Below are positions 27,398 to 36,835 of a DNA stretch of 64,000 nucleotides, piece by piece. Each line of letters starts with the position of its first letter. Position 1 is the first letter of the stretch. Made by a program: the position numbers and the translations under genes. The notes under the pieces were generated by a model. It did not search any database. It was not told where the DNA came from and was given only the letters and a program-made list of their open reading frames with translations. Source of the stretch: Fulvivirga ligni (GTDB lineage: Bacteria; Bacteroidota; Bacteroidia; Cytophagales; Cyclobacteriaceae); contig NZ_CP089979.1 in NCBI RefSeq assembly GCF_021389935.1, positions 4,879,001 to 4,943,000 on the forward strand. The letters run 5' to 3'.

Positions 27398-28045
27398 TTA
27401 GGCTGGCATTCGGCTTTTGAGAAACTTCACCTGTCCATTATGGTTAGACTCATGTTCACATACATGAAACCACTTACAATAGTTATTAGTTGGTCCCCAT
27501 GGCCATTTTTCATCCACTGTCATTAACCAATCATCATCTCGCTTGGCAAATTCCTTCAAAGAATGCTCTCTTACCTCCTCTAGCTGAGTCAGGTAATAGT
27601 TAATATCGTTTCCTTTTATTTTCTTCCTGGCTTCATCACCAAGGCCTGAGGCGACACTCCATCTCTTTTCATCTGCCTTATCCCAGTCTCCCCAGGCACG
27701 TCCTTCAAAAGTATTGATTTGATAGAATCTTTCAGTAGCTGCCAGATGCATTAGCATTGCGCCCACGGAGTTAGAATCATCATCTAAAAGAAAATCTAAT
27801 TGTTCTTGAGTCATTTCCTTCACTGGACCTAAAATTACCATTCGCATCCAGTTCATCATGGATACCAGTGTACCCACTTGAGGAGAAAAGCCCTCTTTAG
27901 GACCTATGATATTGATTTCTTCCTTTGCGGACGCATGAGGTTTTGTGGTGAAGCCTGAACTGAATAGAGCTGAAGCACCTAACGGCAATAAAGAAGATTT
28001 ACGCAGAAAATTTCTCCTGCCTAATTGTTCTAGTTGAGTTTTCAT
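27398..28045 (-). CDS. DinB-fold protein with twin-arginine signal
   Basis: 215 residues. A Tat signal is at the N-terminus: GRRNFLRKSSLLPLGASALF, with the RR pair at residues 9-10, so it is exported folded. The mature part carries a DinB/DUF664-like helical bundle (VGAMLMHLAATERFYQIN, CKWFHVCEHESNHNGQVKFL) whose conserved histidines could bind a metal. Substrate unknown. It lies between the DUF3124 lipoprotein gene (34 bases) and the SNF2 gene (15 bases) on the same strand. Confidence 0.85.
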   Translation of the reverse strand: MKTQLEQLGRRNFLRKSSLLPLGASALFSSGFTTKPHASAKEEINIIGPKEGFSPQVGTLVSMMNWMRMVILGPVKEMTQEQLDFLLDDDSNSVGAMLMHLAATERFYQINTFEGRAWGDWDKADEKRWSVASGLGDEARKKIKGNDINYYLTQLEEVREHSLKEFAKRDDDWLMTVDEKWPWGPTNNYCKWFHVCEHESNHNGQVKFLKSRMPA

Positions 28046-28079
28046 AAAAGGTAGGTTTTAGGATTAATGTATGAAAACA

Positions 28080-28619
28080 TCAACGAGATTTCTCATCTAT
28101 AGTTACCGCATCCGTCTTAAACGAAAGGCCTTGCTGAGAAGCTGTTCCTATCATAACGGCTTGTGCCAATAACTTATTCATAGATTTACTGCTTCCCCAG
28201 TGCACAATAAAATTAGCTCCCGGACCACCAGCAGCGTCATCGTGGGGTACTACAATTTCTACGGTTTGTAATGGAGTAAGCACTATTGGCTTTTCAATGT
28301 AGTGTTTCACTAACTGACCTTCTGAATCATAGTAATCTATATAGGTGACATAAAGACTGTCATTAAGGTTAGTGTTTCTCAGGCTTAAAGTAGCTGCCAG
28401 AGCGAATCTTCTGGTGCCATCTAAATGATAGATGTCAGAGTATACGGGCACATAAAGCGTTTCCTGATAGGCAAGATCGGCTGTATCCACCTCAGTGTAG
28501 TGATAATTTGCACTTGGATGTGTTTCTTTATTCACCTTCACCTCTTTATCCTGCTCTTGCTCAGGCGCTTGGCAGCCTATTAATACTCCTACAAATAGCA
28601 AAACACTCCAATATTTCAT
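28080..28619 (-). CDS. DUF3124 lipoprotein
   Basis: 179 residues starting with a lipoprotein signal MKYWSVLLFVGVLIGC, in which Cys16 is the likely lipidation site, followed by acidic residues. The remainder matches the DUF3124 beta-sandwich by motif: LYVPVYSDIYHLDGTRRF, AATLSLRNTN, and GGPGANFIVHWG near the C-terminus. The function of this domain is unknown. It heads the minus-strand run DUF3124, DinB and SNF2 and is preceded by a long gap. Confidence 0.88.
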   Translation of the reverse strand: MKYWSVLLFVGVLIGCQAPEQEQDKEVKVNKETHPSANYHYTEVDTADLAYQETLYVPVYSDIYHLDGTRRFALAATLSLRNTNLNDSLYVTYIDYYDSEGQLVKHYIEKPIVLTPLQTVEIVVPHDDAAGGPGANFIVHWGSSKSMNKLLAQAVMIGTASQQGLSFKTDAVTIDEKSR

Positions 28620-29040
28620 ATGGCTTCTCTTTGGTATGATTATACACCTAAAGCTACAAAAAGTTTGAGTTTAATATTGAACCTGTATAAAAAAGCCATG
28701 GTCTTCAGAGAAAAATTCAGCGGCTGAATACATTCTCCTTTATCTGGTAACCCTGCCTCTCACATGTCAAATGAAGAGAATTTGAACATTACACTACGAA
28801 AAAATCGGTCAAAGCTTCATATATTACCTACTGCAACGTAGTTGCAATTAAAATCATTACCACCCTTAAAAACGATTTAAATCAATCTGAAGCAAGATTA
28901 TAGTTCATTCAAAAAAAGGACAGTGTGGAAATTTATTACAGCGCAATAATTTAAAAACAATCGCCGAAAAGCAGCTTTTGATTAAAAATTTTTCAAAATA
29001 AATTGCTCTACGTTCAATTTTCACTAAACCCATTATAATT
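28620..29040. other. Divergent intergenic region, no gene seen
   Basis: 421 bases between the DUF3124 gene (minus) and the subtilase gene (plus). No convincing frame is seen on either strand. A small perfect hairpin TGCAAC-GTA-GTTGCA lies at 28832-28846. Possible -7 elements are TAGCTTTA on the minus strand near 28655 and TACGTTCA on the plus strand near 29008; both are weak matches. Confidence 0.5.
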
Positions 29041-30309
29041 ATGAAAAATGTATTCAAGAGAGGAACTCTCTTACTTGGCGCAGCCTTTATGGCATCTACT
29101 ATTATCATTTCTTGTAATGATGAAGAACAGTCAGTAGCCGATCAGCCTAACCTACCTGAAGAGCGACAAGCTGTTGAAACTACCGTAGAAGGACATGGAG
29201 ACATTATTCCTGGAAGTTACATTGTGACACTAAGGGAAGGATCTGCTTCTACAAATATGAGAGCCGTAACTGGTTATAGTGCCAGGCAAATTGCCGCCAA
29301 GCCAATGATGAGCAACCTGGTGGCACAGGCAGGATTACAGCAGGATCAGCTCAAAAATGTTTATTCATCAGAGGGCTTATTAGGCTTTTCTGTAGATAAT
29401 GTTGGCGATGCAGAACTCGACAGATTAAAAAACATGCCTAATGTAAAATCAGTTACGCCGAACAGAGTAATTGCCCTGGTGCCATGGTATTGTGCTTTCT
29501 TCCCGTGGCTGGATGTATGTAACGAAGATCCGGAGCCGAACCCAGATCAGACTACGCCATGGGGTATCACCAGAGTAGGTGGACCTACTGACTTCAGCAA
29601 CTCATCTAAAAGAGCCTATGTCATTGACACTGGTATTGATCTAGATCACCCTGATTTAAATGTGAACACCTCTTTAAGCACCAGCTTTGTAACCAGCAGC
29701 CCTAATGATGGCAACGGTCATGGTACGCACGTAGCAGGAACTATTGGTGCTATTGATAATGGCATAGGTGTAGTTGGTGTAGCGGCAGGTGTAGAAGTAG
29801 TGGCTGTACAAGTACTTAATGCTCAAGGATCTGGCAGCTATGCTGGTGTTATCTCAGGAATTGATTATGTAGCACAAACTGCTAACCCTGGTGACGTGGC
29901 TAACCTTAGCCTTGGCGGACCTACAGACTCTTCTATAGATAATGCTGTGATTGCCTTGGGTAACGCTGGTGTATATGTTTCTCTTGCTGCCGGCAACGAG
30001 TCTCAAAATGCCAACAACACATCTCCTGCAAGAACTAATGGAGCAAGAATATACACTGTTTCTTCTATGACCAGCAGTGGCAGTCTTTCTTCTTTCTCTA
30101 ACTATGGAAATCCTCCTGTGGATTTTGCAGCACCAGGATCAAGCATTAACTCAACCTGGTTGAATGGTGGCTATAACACCATCAGTGGTACATCAATGGC
30201 TGCTCCTCACGTAGCAGGCTTATTATTGGTAACTAATGGAAATATCCAGACTAGTGGATATGTTACTGGAGACCGTGACAGCAATCCGGATCCAATTGCT
30301 CACAACTAA
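29041..30309 (+). CDS. S8 family subtilisin-like serine protease, lipoprotein
   Basis: 422 residues. A lipoprotein signal ends in STIIISC, followed by acidic residues. An Inhibitor-I9-type propeptide spans about 55-145 (GSYIVTLREGSAS, NMPNVKSVTPNRVIAL). The catalytic triad is intact: Asp196 in YVIDTGID, His230 in GHGTHVAG and Ser385 in GTSMAAPHVAG, with the oxyanion Asn in SLAAGNES. It probably degrades extracellular protein or processes surface proteins after anchoring. The C-terminus ends soon after the catalytic domain; no type IX sorting domain is present, which agrees with lipid anchoring. A strong terminator follows. Confidence 0.95.
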   Translation: MKNVFKRGTLLLGAAFMASTIIISCNDEEQSVADQPNLPEERQAVETTVEGHGDIIPGSYIVTLREGSASTNMRAVTGYSARQIAAKPMMSNLVAQAGLQQDQLKNVYSSEGLLGFSVDNVGDAELDRLKNMPNVKSVTPNRVIALVPWYCAFFPWLDVCNEDPEPNPDQTTPWGITRVGGPTDFSNSSKRAYVIDTGIDLDHPDLNVNTSLSTSFVTSSPNDGNGHGTHVAGTIGAIDNGIGVVGVAAGVEVVAVQVLNAQGSGSYAGVISGIDYVAQTANPGDVANLSLGGPTDSSIDNAVIALGNAGVYVSLAAGNESQNANNTSPARTNGARIYTVSSMTSSGSLSSFSNYGNPPVDFAAPGSSINSTWLNGGYNTISGTSMAAPHVAGLLLVTNGNIQTSGYVTGDRDSNPDPIAHN

Positions 30310-30315
30310 TACATA

Positions 30316-30350
30316 AAACAAAAGCCTCTGAAAATCAGAGGCTTTTGTTT
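30316..30350. terminator. Bidirectional terminator between the subtilase and ebo operon
   Basis: A perfect 16-bp stem (30316-30331 with 30335-30350) and a three-base loop. T-rich ends on both strands allow it to stop both the plus-strand protease and the minus-strand ebo transcript. Confidence 0.92.
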
Positions 30351-30375
30351 ATAATATTCCTTTTGGCAGTAAAGC

Positions 30376-31749
30376 TTAATCAAATAAATGCTTCATTATA
30401 AGATCATGAACCGCCACTGGTTCTATCGATGAATCTGTCACAAGCTCTTTCCTTTTGGTAATGAATACAGCGTGATTGGTGGGGCTTTCATCAATGCGAC
30501 CATGTGATCCTCTTATCAGGCTGGCATCCAGAGGAATAACATCCATCAAATATCTAAAGCCCAGCTTCTTTTTCAATAACTTCATTCCCACCTTGCCCAT
30601 TACAAATGGTATTTTCGGGTCTGTAAACATCTCCACAGGATCATAGCCAGGCTTACGATGTATATCTACCGTACGGGCAAAATCAGGTGCCTTAGCATCA
30701 TCTAACCAGTAGTAATAAGTAAACCAGGAATTTTTATCGGCTATTGCCACTAGCTCACCCGCTCTATCATGATCAAGGTGCGCTTCCTTTTTCCCCGCCT
30801 CATCCAGCACGCGCTCTATGCCTTCGGTCTGCTCCAGTAATTTTTTAATAGCAGGTATATCTCCCTTGTCTCTCACGTAGACATGAGCCAATTGGTGATC
30901 AGATACCGCAAATGCCTTGCTGGCTCCGGCATCTAACATTTCCAGGCCAAGCTCATCTTTTACAGTTATATAATCTTGCTTCCTTAGCACTCTATTAATA
31001 TCTACAGGATGACCGGCGTCTGTAATACCATATTCAGAAAGTAGTATAACCTCAGCACCTTGCTTCTCATAATAAGTGATCAGGTCTTTACACACCTCAT
31101 CTATTTCATTCAACTCTTTTGAAATCTTGCTAAAGTCGATGCCACATCGCTGTAAATTATAGTCAAGATGAGGTAAATAAATAAGGGTCAAAGTAGGATC
31201 ATGCCATTGATTTACCAACATAGAAGCATCTGCAATCCAGCGAGTTGAAGCAATATTAGCATTAGGTCCCCAAAATGAAAACAATGGAAATTGCCCTAGC
31301 TCCTTTTGTAATCGATCCCTTAAGTCAGCCGGGTGAGCATAAATATCAGGTAGTTTGCGGCCATCAGCAGGATAAAGCGGTCTGGGAGTAACACTGTAGT
31401 CTACGGAAGAATACATGTTATACCACCAAAACATATTAGAGACCGTAAAATTCGGATCCTTTTCTCTGGCCGCATCCCATATTTTATCGCTTTGCACCAG
31501 TTTATTAGATTGCTTCCAGAATTTAATCTCGCATTCATCCCTAAAATACCAGCCATTGCCTACCACGCCATGCTCTGTTGGCCACTTTCCCGTAAGATAA
31601 GTAGACTGTACCGAACAGGTCACTGCCGGCAACATAGGGTTAATGTGAGTTAGCTTTGATTGATTTACCCAGCTCTCGAGGAACGGTGTATGCTCACCTA
31701 TTAACCTTTGAGAAAGGGCAACTATATCTATTACAACGGTTTTCTTCAT
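30376..31749 (-). CDS. eboF: EboF-type alkaline phosphatase/nucleotide pyrophosphatase family protein
   Basis: 457 residues, last gene of the ebo operon. It belongs to the type I phosphodiesterase/nucleotide pyrophosphatase branch of the alkaline phosphatase superfamily. Metal ligands and nucleophile are recognisable: Asp8 in VVIDIV, Thr44 in PAVTCSVQSTYLTG, and later LLSEYGITDAGHPVD, LDHDRAGELVA and RGSHGRI. In cyanobacteria the cluster was linked to moving a scytonemin precursor to the periplasm; whether this member hydrolyses a phosphoester is unknown. No signal peptide is visible, so it acts in the cytoplasm or at the membrane. One base separates it from eboE. Confidence 0.9.
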   Translation of the reverse strand: MKKTVVIDIVALSQRLIGEHTPFLESWVNQSKLTHINPMLPAVTCSVQSTYLTGKWPTEHGVVGNGWYFRDECEIKFWKQSNKLVQSDKIWDAAREKDPNFTVSNMFWWYNMYSSVDYSVTPRPLYPADGRKLPDIYAHPADLRDRLQKELGQFPLFSFWGPNANIASTRWIADASMLVNQWHDPTLTLIYLPHLDYNLQRCGIDFSKISKELNEIDEVCKDLITYYEKQGAEVILLSEYGITDAGHPVDINRVLRKQDYITVKDELGLEMLDAGASKAFAVSDHQLAHVYVRDKGDIPAIKKLLEQTEGIERVLDEAGKKEAHLDHDRAGELVAIADKNSWFTYYYWLDDAKAPDFARTVDIHRKPGYDPVEMFTDPKIPFVMGKVGMKLLKKKLGFRYLMDVIPLDASLIRGSHGRIDESPTNHAVFITKRKELVTDSSIEPVAVHDLIMKHLFD

Positions 31750-31750
31750 A

Positions 31751-32932
31751 TTAAATCTTCTCCTTTAACCATTTCAACTCTCTGATAATGGCTTCTGATA
31801 GTTCTAGTTGTATATTTTCCGGCAGCACATCCCAGGTGTAGGTCTCCACCTCATAATGATCACAGATATTTGAATCCTTCAGATAGTCTAATGTTTCAAT
31901 GATCTCCTCCTGTGTAGAAGACAACTCCGAATATTGTGATAAGAATATTGGCACATGAAAATGTGTACGCCACTCACGCGCAGTGGTAGTAACTAAATCG
32001 TTAAGGGCTACTGACAAATCACGGTAGTGCTTAAGTGAATCATCTGGATATTGCTCCACCACCTGATGCAGGTAAGTAGATTCCGCAAAAGGCAATAGCC
32101 TGGCATGTAACAGCTCTCTTTCCTTTCCTGGGGCAGGGATATCAAGCTTTAAAGCTGCACTCACTTGTATTTTTCCGATTTTAATACCGTGCTCTGCGAA
32201 TGTTTTAAAGACATCTTCTGGCTTTTCATAAACTACCGCAAAATGGCACACATCATAGCATACTCGGATATGCTCTTTAATCACTGATTCCGGATTTGCG
32301 ACATCAACAAGCTCCTTGAGCAGCTTTGCTCCTTTTGGTATCAGATGCTTACTGAAGAAATCAACTACTTCTTTGGTATTCTCTAACACGCCATCTGGTT
32401 CCGGCTCAATATCTAAATGGAGCAATTTACCTGTGGCTTGCTTTATTTCATGTAAATGAGCTGCCAGCTTGATGAAGTTCGGAATACTTTCAGTAATCAC
32501 GTCTTCAATATTCTCATGCCAATATTTATAGGAAATAGGTGATGTAGAAACTCCCCCATGCATATTTGCCGGAAGCAGCTCAGCAAGAATATCGAATAAC
32601 CGGATAGAGTAATTCAATCTATCTTCCGTAGTCCAGTCTGGTGTGTGTACATCATCTTTAACCACGGTATCATGAAAACTTCCATAAGGGAAACCGTTCA
32701 TTGTAAAAACATAGCAGTTGTTTTCACTAAGCCATTGCTTAAACTCATGAAGGTTCTCCCCTTCCAAAAGTTGCTCACTGGCTATGCTTGACAGCCTCAA
32801 ACCTATACCAAATTCTTGATCAGGTGACACTGATTTCTTCACACCTGGAATATATTTTTCAAGCGACTTTTTAACCTCACTCCAGGTTTCGCCCGGATGA
32901 ATATTAGTGCAGTAAGTATAATGATTGGCCAT
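31751..32932 (-). CDS. eboE: EboE-type TIM-barrel protein (metabolite traffic protein)
   Basis: 393 residues of the xylose-isomerase-like TIM barrel superfamily. Recognisable stretches are YCTNIHPGETW near the start, MNGFPYGSFHDTVVKDDVHTP, LDIEPEPDGVLENT and RVCYDVCHFAV, with acid and His residues at the ends of strands, as at sugar-isomerase metal sites. Its place between eboD and eboF with short gaps (3 bases and 1 base) identifies it as EboE. Activity is not known for any family member with certainty. Confidence 0.92.
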   Translation of the reverse strand: MANHYTYCTNIHPGETWSEVKKSLEKYIPGVKKSVSPDQEFGIGLRLSSIASEQLLEGENLHEFKQWLSENNCYVFTMNGFPYGSFHDTVVKDDVHTPDWTTEDRLNYSIRLFDILAELLPANMHGGVSTSPISYKYWHENIEDVITESIPNFIKLAAHLHEIKQATGKLLHLDIEPEPDGVLENTKEVVDFFSKHLIPKGAKLLKELVDVANPESVIKEHIRVCYDVCHFAVVYEKPEDVFKTFAEHGIKIGKIQVSAALKLDIPAPGKERELLHARLLPFAESTYLHQVVEQYPDDSLKHYRDLSVALNDLVTTTAREWRTHFHVPIFLSQYSELSSTQEEIIETLDYLKDSNICDHYEVETYTWDVLPENIQLELSEAIIRELKWLKEKI

Positions 32933-32935
32933 GAA

Positions 32936-34087
32936 CTAAAGCGCAATTGGTCTGCTGGATTCCTGAAACGCTTTCAATTGTGCTACGGCTTTTCTTATGA
33001 GTTCCGCATCCATCTCGTGCACTTCTACACCCTTGCCAACACTTTCTAAAAGCATAATAGTGAGTATTCCGCCTAAATGCTGCTGAAACTCTTCAAGCCC
33101 TTTAACCACCTGTGGATCAGCCACTTCATCTATATAAACATCAAATCCTAAATCAAGAAATAACTCAATTACCTGAATCAGATCCTCTTTAGAAATTCTA
33201 TTTTGCAAGTATGAATATGTAGTATCTAAAGCAATACCTATTGCCACTGCTTCCCCATGTCTTAACTCATAATTGGTTAATTGCTCCAGCTTATGTGCTG
33301 CCCAGTGCCCGAAATCAAGTGGCCGGGATGAACCTAATTCGAAAGGATCACCGCCGGATATGTGGTCCAGATGCATCTCTGCGCAGCGATAGATCAAGTA
33401 CGCCATGACTTCCATGTCTCTTGCTGCCAGTTTTTGGGCATTTTCCTTAATCCAAACAAAGAAATCCTTATCCTTAATCAAAGCGACTTTTACGGCCTCT
33501 GATATTCCCCCTCTCCAATCTCTATCATCTAAAGTGGACAAAAAAGTAAAGTCATTGATCACAGCATAGGGTGGGGCAAAAGCTCCTAAATAGTTTTTCT
33601 TACCATAGGCATTTACACCATTCTTTACCCCCACACCTGAATCATTCTGCGCTAAAACTGTAGTTGGTATTCGTATATGCCTTACGCCACGATGAGCGAT
33701 GGTTGACGCCATACCTGCCATATCTAAAATGGCTCCGCCGCCAATGGCCACCACATAGGAATGTCGGTCAATATCGTATTCATTGATTTTATCCAGCACC
33801 TGCTGCAATATGGATGAATCATTTTTAGCTTGCTCCCCGCCAGGCAAAACCAGTGGGCTACCTGCTAAAGTATATGTCTGGTGATGATTAGAATAATCAG
33901 TAATTTTCTTTACCAATGACGGATGTGCCGTATACACACCTTCATCAATAACGAACAACACCTTAGGTTTAAACTTGGACTGAAATAAACCTGCCATTAA
34001 GCCATTGTCAACATCTAAGATGTCCTTATCAAAATGAACTTTATAGGTAAATGGAACAGAAAAACTCTGTGTTATAGATTGATTCAT
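32936..34087 (-). CDS. eboD: EboD-type sugar-phosphate cyclase (3-dehydroquinate synthase-like)
   Basis: 383 residues of the dehydroquinate synthase superfamily. The NAD-binding stretch AIGGGAILDMAGMAS and the DSGVGVKNGVNAYGKKN segment are present. The metal ligands are retained: Glu in GGISEAVKVALI, His in LDFGHWAAHKLE and His in ELRHGEAVAIG. The protein is therefore probably a catalytic cyclase, not a decayed homologue, but its location in the ebo cluster argues against a shikimate-pathway role. Its cyclised product, if any, is unknown. Starts at ATG, 18 bases after eboC. Confidence 0.92.
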   Translation of the reverse strand: MNQSITQSFSVPFTYKVHFDKDILDVDNGLMAGLFQSKFKPKVLFVIDEGVYTAHPSLVKKITDYSNHHQTYTLAGSPLVLPGGEQAKNDSSILQQVLDKINEYDIDRHSYVVAIGGGAILDMAGMASTIAHRGVRHIRIPTTVLAQNDSGVGVKNGVNAYGKKNYLGAFAPPYAVINDFTFLSTLDDRDWRGGISEAVKVALIKDKDFFVWIKENAQKLAARDMEVMAYLIYRCAEMHLDHISGGDPFELGSSRPLDFGHWAAHKLEQLTNYELRHGEAVAIGIALDTTYSYLQNRISKEDLIQVIELFLDLGFDVYIDEVADPQVVKGLEEFQQHLGGILTIMLLESVGKGVEVHEMDAELIRKAVAQLKAFQESSRPIAL

Positions 34088-34105
34088 AAGTTACAATTTA
34101 AAAGA

Positions 34106-35014
34106 TCAGGTTACAGCAAAAGCTTTGGCCAATAGAATAGAAATAGGTAGCAGCACCAACACCAGCAAAGCCCATTGCCAACCTGCAAAAGCAGCAGCCA
34201 TAGCTGCATTCAACACTATTAAAGATAATACTCCTGCCTTCACTGCCTTCCCTACCCACTTAGGCTCCTGGTTATTAAGCGCCTTAAACAAAGGAGGAAA
34301 AATTAGATAAGCGAACAGAATGATGAACGGTACTGCGTACCACCATACCTGGCCAAACTTTAATGCCAGCAGCAAAACGGCCACTAAAATAAAAGCATAC
34401 ATGACCGCTCCCCCTTTCAAGGCTTTTCGGTTAGCCCCGTGCACTTCGCCACGGCTTATCATAGTAATAGCAGCGATATACACTACCGGTATCAACGAAA
34501 CATACCACAACTCAGTTACCATTTCGGGTACCAGAGATATGCCCAGCAATAAGTTTACACCTCTGCATAGCCCCATATTGATAGGTCCGAATATTAGTTG
34601 ATGTTTACCCCAGGCATCATATAATAAAGCCAGAACGGCAATAGCAATGGCCAGGCTGCCACTAAACACATTCACATAAAAGGCTGCTAAAATTCCTATT
34701 AACAGGAAAATCGCTCCCAATATGCTGGCACTTAGCACCGAGGCCTTTCCACTTGGAATAGGCCGTTCGGGACGTTCTACCCTATCCAGCTCCGCATCAA
34801 AAACATCATTAAAAATCACTCCTCCGCCATATAACCCTATGGTAGAGAGCATCAGATATAAGATGGGTTTTAATAGTTGATCACTAAAAACCTCATCTCC
34901 AGAAATTATTTCCACCGCTACTCCTGATATAGCCACCCCGGCCAGAATATCGGCCAACGCAGTAATGATATTTGCAGGCCGCATTAGGCGCAAATGCGCA
35001 ACAAGTCTATTCAC
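34106..35014 (-). CDS. eboC: EboC, UbiA-like prenyltransferase-fold membrane protein
   Basis: 302 residues with about eight membrane helices. The first UbiA aspartate-rich signature is intact: NDVFDAELDRVERPERPIPSG near residues 68-90. The second conserved motif region appears as LYDAWGKHQLIFGPINMGLCRG near 130-155. EboC proteins form a distinct branch of UbiA; the aromatic or other acceptor is unknown. It lies between eboB (9-base gap) and eboD. Confidence 0.92.
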   Translation of the reverse strand: MNRLVAHLRLMRPANIITALADILAGVAISGVAVEIISGDEVFSDQLLKPILYLMLSTIGLYGGGVIFNDVFDAELDRVERPERPIPSGKASVLSASILGAIFLLIGILAAFYVNVFSGSLAIAIAVLALLYDAWGKHQLIFGPINMGLCRGVNLLLGISLVPEMVTELWYVSLIPVVYIAAITMISRGEVHGANRKALKGGAVMYAFILVAVLLLALKFGQVWWYAVPFIILFAYLIFPPLFKALNNQEPKWVGKAVKAGVLSLIVLNAAMAAAFAGWQWALLVLVLLPISILLAKAFAVT

Positions 35015-35023
35015 AATAAAAAT

Positions 35024-35929
35024 TTAATTCTCAACAATATCAGATCTTCTGTCAGCATTTGGCTCTTGCCCGCCTCTTAAAATGGAATTTCCATGCAGCT
35101 TCTGCGATTCATCTACTGCAGTAGGATTAAGCCAATCTGATTCGTGCATTTGCCCGCTTTGTGCATAAGCCGTTAAGGCATTTTGATAGCAGGTTAAGCG
35201 AATATCCTCATCTGATATACCCCTTTCTCTCATTAAATTGGCTGTTTTTGGAACGCTCAAAGGATCACTGATGCCCCAGTCGGCCGCACTATCAACTATA
35301 ATGCGCTCAGAACCGTATCTTTTCACTACCTCTACCATTCTTTCACTACCCATTTTTGTATGAGGATAGATTGTAAAGGCAGCCCAAAAACCACGATCCA
35401 ATACTTCTTCTACTGTTTCCTCATTATTATGATCTACGATTACCATTTTAGGATCAAGACCGTGCTCCAAACACACATCCATACTCTTGGTAGTTCCTCG
35501 TTTTTTATCACGGTGTGGTGTATGGATCATTACCGGTAGATTCATTTCTTTGGCCAGATCCAGCTGCAACCTGTAGAACTTATCTTCTGCTGCTGTCTGA
35601 TCATCATATCCGATCTCACCAATAGCTACAACTCCCTCTTTACCAGCATATAACGGCAACAACTCCATTACCTCCTCTGCCAGTGCTTCATTGTTAGCCT
35701 CCTTAGAATTTAGACCGATGGTACAATAATGTTTGATGCCAAACTGGCTGGCTCTGAACCTTTCCCAGCCTACCAGACTATTGAAATAATCCTGAAAGCT
35801 GCCTACTTTAGTTCTAGGTTGCCCTAACCAAAATGCAGGCTCAATGATAGCTACAATACCTGCCTGACGCATAGCTTCATAGTCATCAGTAGTTCTGGAA
35901 GTAACATGAATGTGTGGATCTATATACAT
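35024..35929 (-). CDS. eboB: EboB-type TatD-like metal-dependent hydrolase
   Basis: 301 residues of the amidohydrolase (TatD) superfamily. Expected metal ligands are seen: HIH in YIDPHIHVTS, Glu in AIGEIGYDD, His in MIHTPHRDK, His in VDHNNEE and Asp in VDSAADWG. TatD proteins usually act as nucleases, but the ebo branch is separate and its substrate unknown. It follows eboA by 36 bases. Confidence 0.9.
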   Translation of the reverse strand: MYIDPHIHVTSRTTDDYEAMRQAGIVAIIEPAFWLGQPRTKVGSFQDYFNSLVGWERFRASQFGIKHYCTIGLNSKEANNEALAEEVMELLPLYAGKEGVVAIGEIGYDDQTAAEDKFYRLQLDLAKEMNLPVMIHTPHRDKKRGTTKSMDVCLEHGLDPKMVIVDHNNEETVEEVLDRGFWAAFTIYPHTKMGSERMVEVVKRYGSERIIVDSAADWGISDPLSVPKTANLMRERGISDEDIRLTCYQNALTAYAQSGQMHESDWLNPTAVDESQKLHGNSILRGGQEPNADRRSDIVEN

Positions 35930-35965
35930 GAGTATGTTTAGTTTTATGAAGTAAAATTTAAATAT

Positions 35966-36835
35966 TTAAGAATGCTGGAGATAAAACTGCTCACCGATCT
36001 GCTGCCAGCGTTCATCAGCAGACCCAACGTTATTCTGATCAATTTCTTTTCTTATCTGAACGGCTTTTTGATAATTACTGGTTTCACAAGCCAAATAGGC
36101 CGCCTCCACCTCCAGGCCATCGCCTTCTGCAATTACCTTTTCTATATCTGCGAAATTAGATTCATCAATAAATGGCCCCACAAAGCGCCATAGTTCAGGC
36201 ATTACCTTTCTACCAGCGGCCCACCTCTCATGAGCAAATAGAGTAAGCATGGTGGCTAACTGAGCATTAGTCCTTTCATCGGCTCCATATATCTTATACA
36301 ACGGACGCTGCATAAACACCGCTTTTAAAACCATCTGATTCCAGGCTTCCTCTCTAAAATATTGAGCTGGGAAAGGGTTCTGAAGTGCTATGGCATCAAA
36401 AACAGTGGTAATGTTGGTCCGCAGCCCTTCTCTCGCCTGTGGCACCATCACTTCCTGATAAGGCAGTAACGGCAAAGAACTATAAAGCGAAACCTGCTCA
36501 TGAATATCTGCACTGTCAAACAGTTTTGTAAATACAGCACACTGTTCCTCTGCATCTGCAAAGGGATATTCTAATAAGATATAAACCCTTACTGTTTGTA
36601 GTAAATCCCATCCGCCAGGCTGAAAACCCGGACATAATGCATCTGCTTTTTCAGCTTCTGCTGAAGAAAGATTTAGCGGTGTTTTCTGAAAATAACGGGA
36701 TGATGAGCTGAAGCCGATATATAAAGCAGAAACCTTTTCCTGTAGCTTTTCCCTGGTATCCTCCAGCCAGTTTAGAGCATCTGGCTGAGCATTATTTTCA
36801 ATAATCCCCTTCAAATAATCTGCTGTGTGATTCAC
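35966..36835 (-). CDS. eboA: EboA domain protein
   Basis: 289 residues, all-helical in appearance, with the family stretch FAHERWAAGRKVMPELWRF near residues 205-222. The start is GTG at 36835; the frame upstream reaches a stop within 15 bases and contains no ATG. It is the first gene of the operon. EboA has no known activity; in cyanobacterial studies the whole cluster, not EboA alone, was implicated in metabolite export. The promoter should lie in the 36.84-36.95 kb region, but no strong TAnnTTTG is evident. Confidence 0.9.
   Translation of the reverse strand: MNHTADYLKGIIENNAQPDALNWLEDTREKLQEKVSALYIGFSSSSRYFQKTPLNLSSAEAEKADALCPGFQPGGWDLLQTVRVYILLEYPFADAEEQCAVFTKLFDSADIHEQVSLYSSLPLLPYQEVMVPQAREGLRTNITTVFDAIALQNPFPAQYFREEAWNQMVLKAVFMQRPLYKIYGADERTNAQLATMLTLFAHERWAAGRKVMPELWRFVGPFIDESNFADIEKVIAEGDGLEVEAAYLACETSNYQKAVQIRKEIDQNNVGSADERWQQIGEQFYLQHS

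Noticed and set aside
32936-34087. Shikimate-pathway aroB
   Set aside because: The gene is embedded between eboC and eboE with gaps under 20 bases, and no other aromatic-pathway gene is near.
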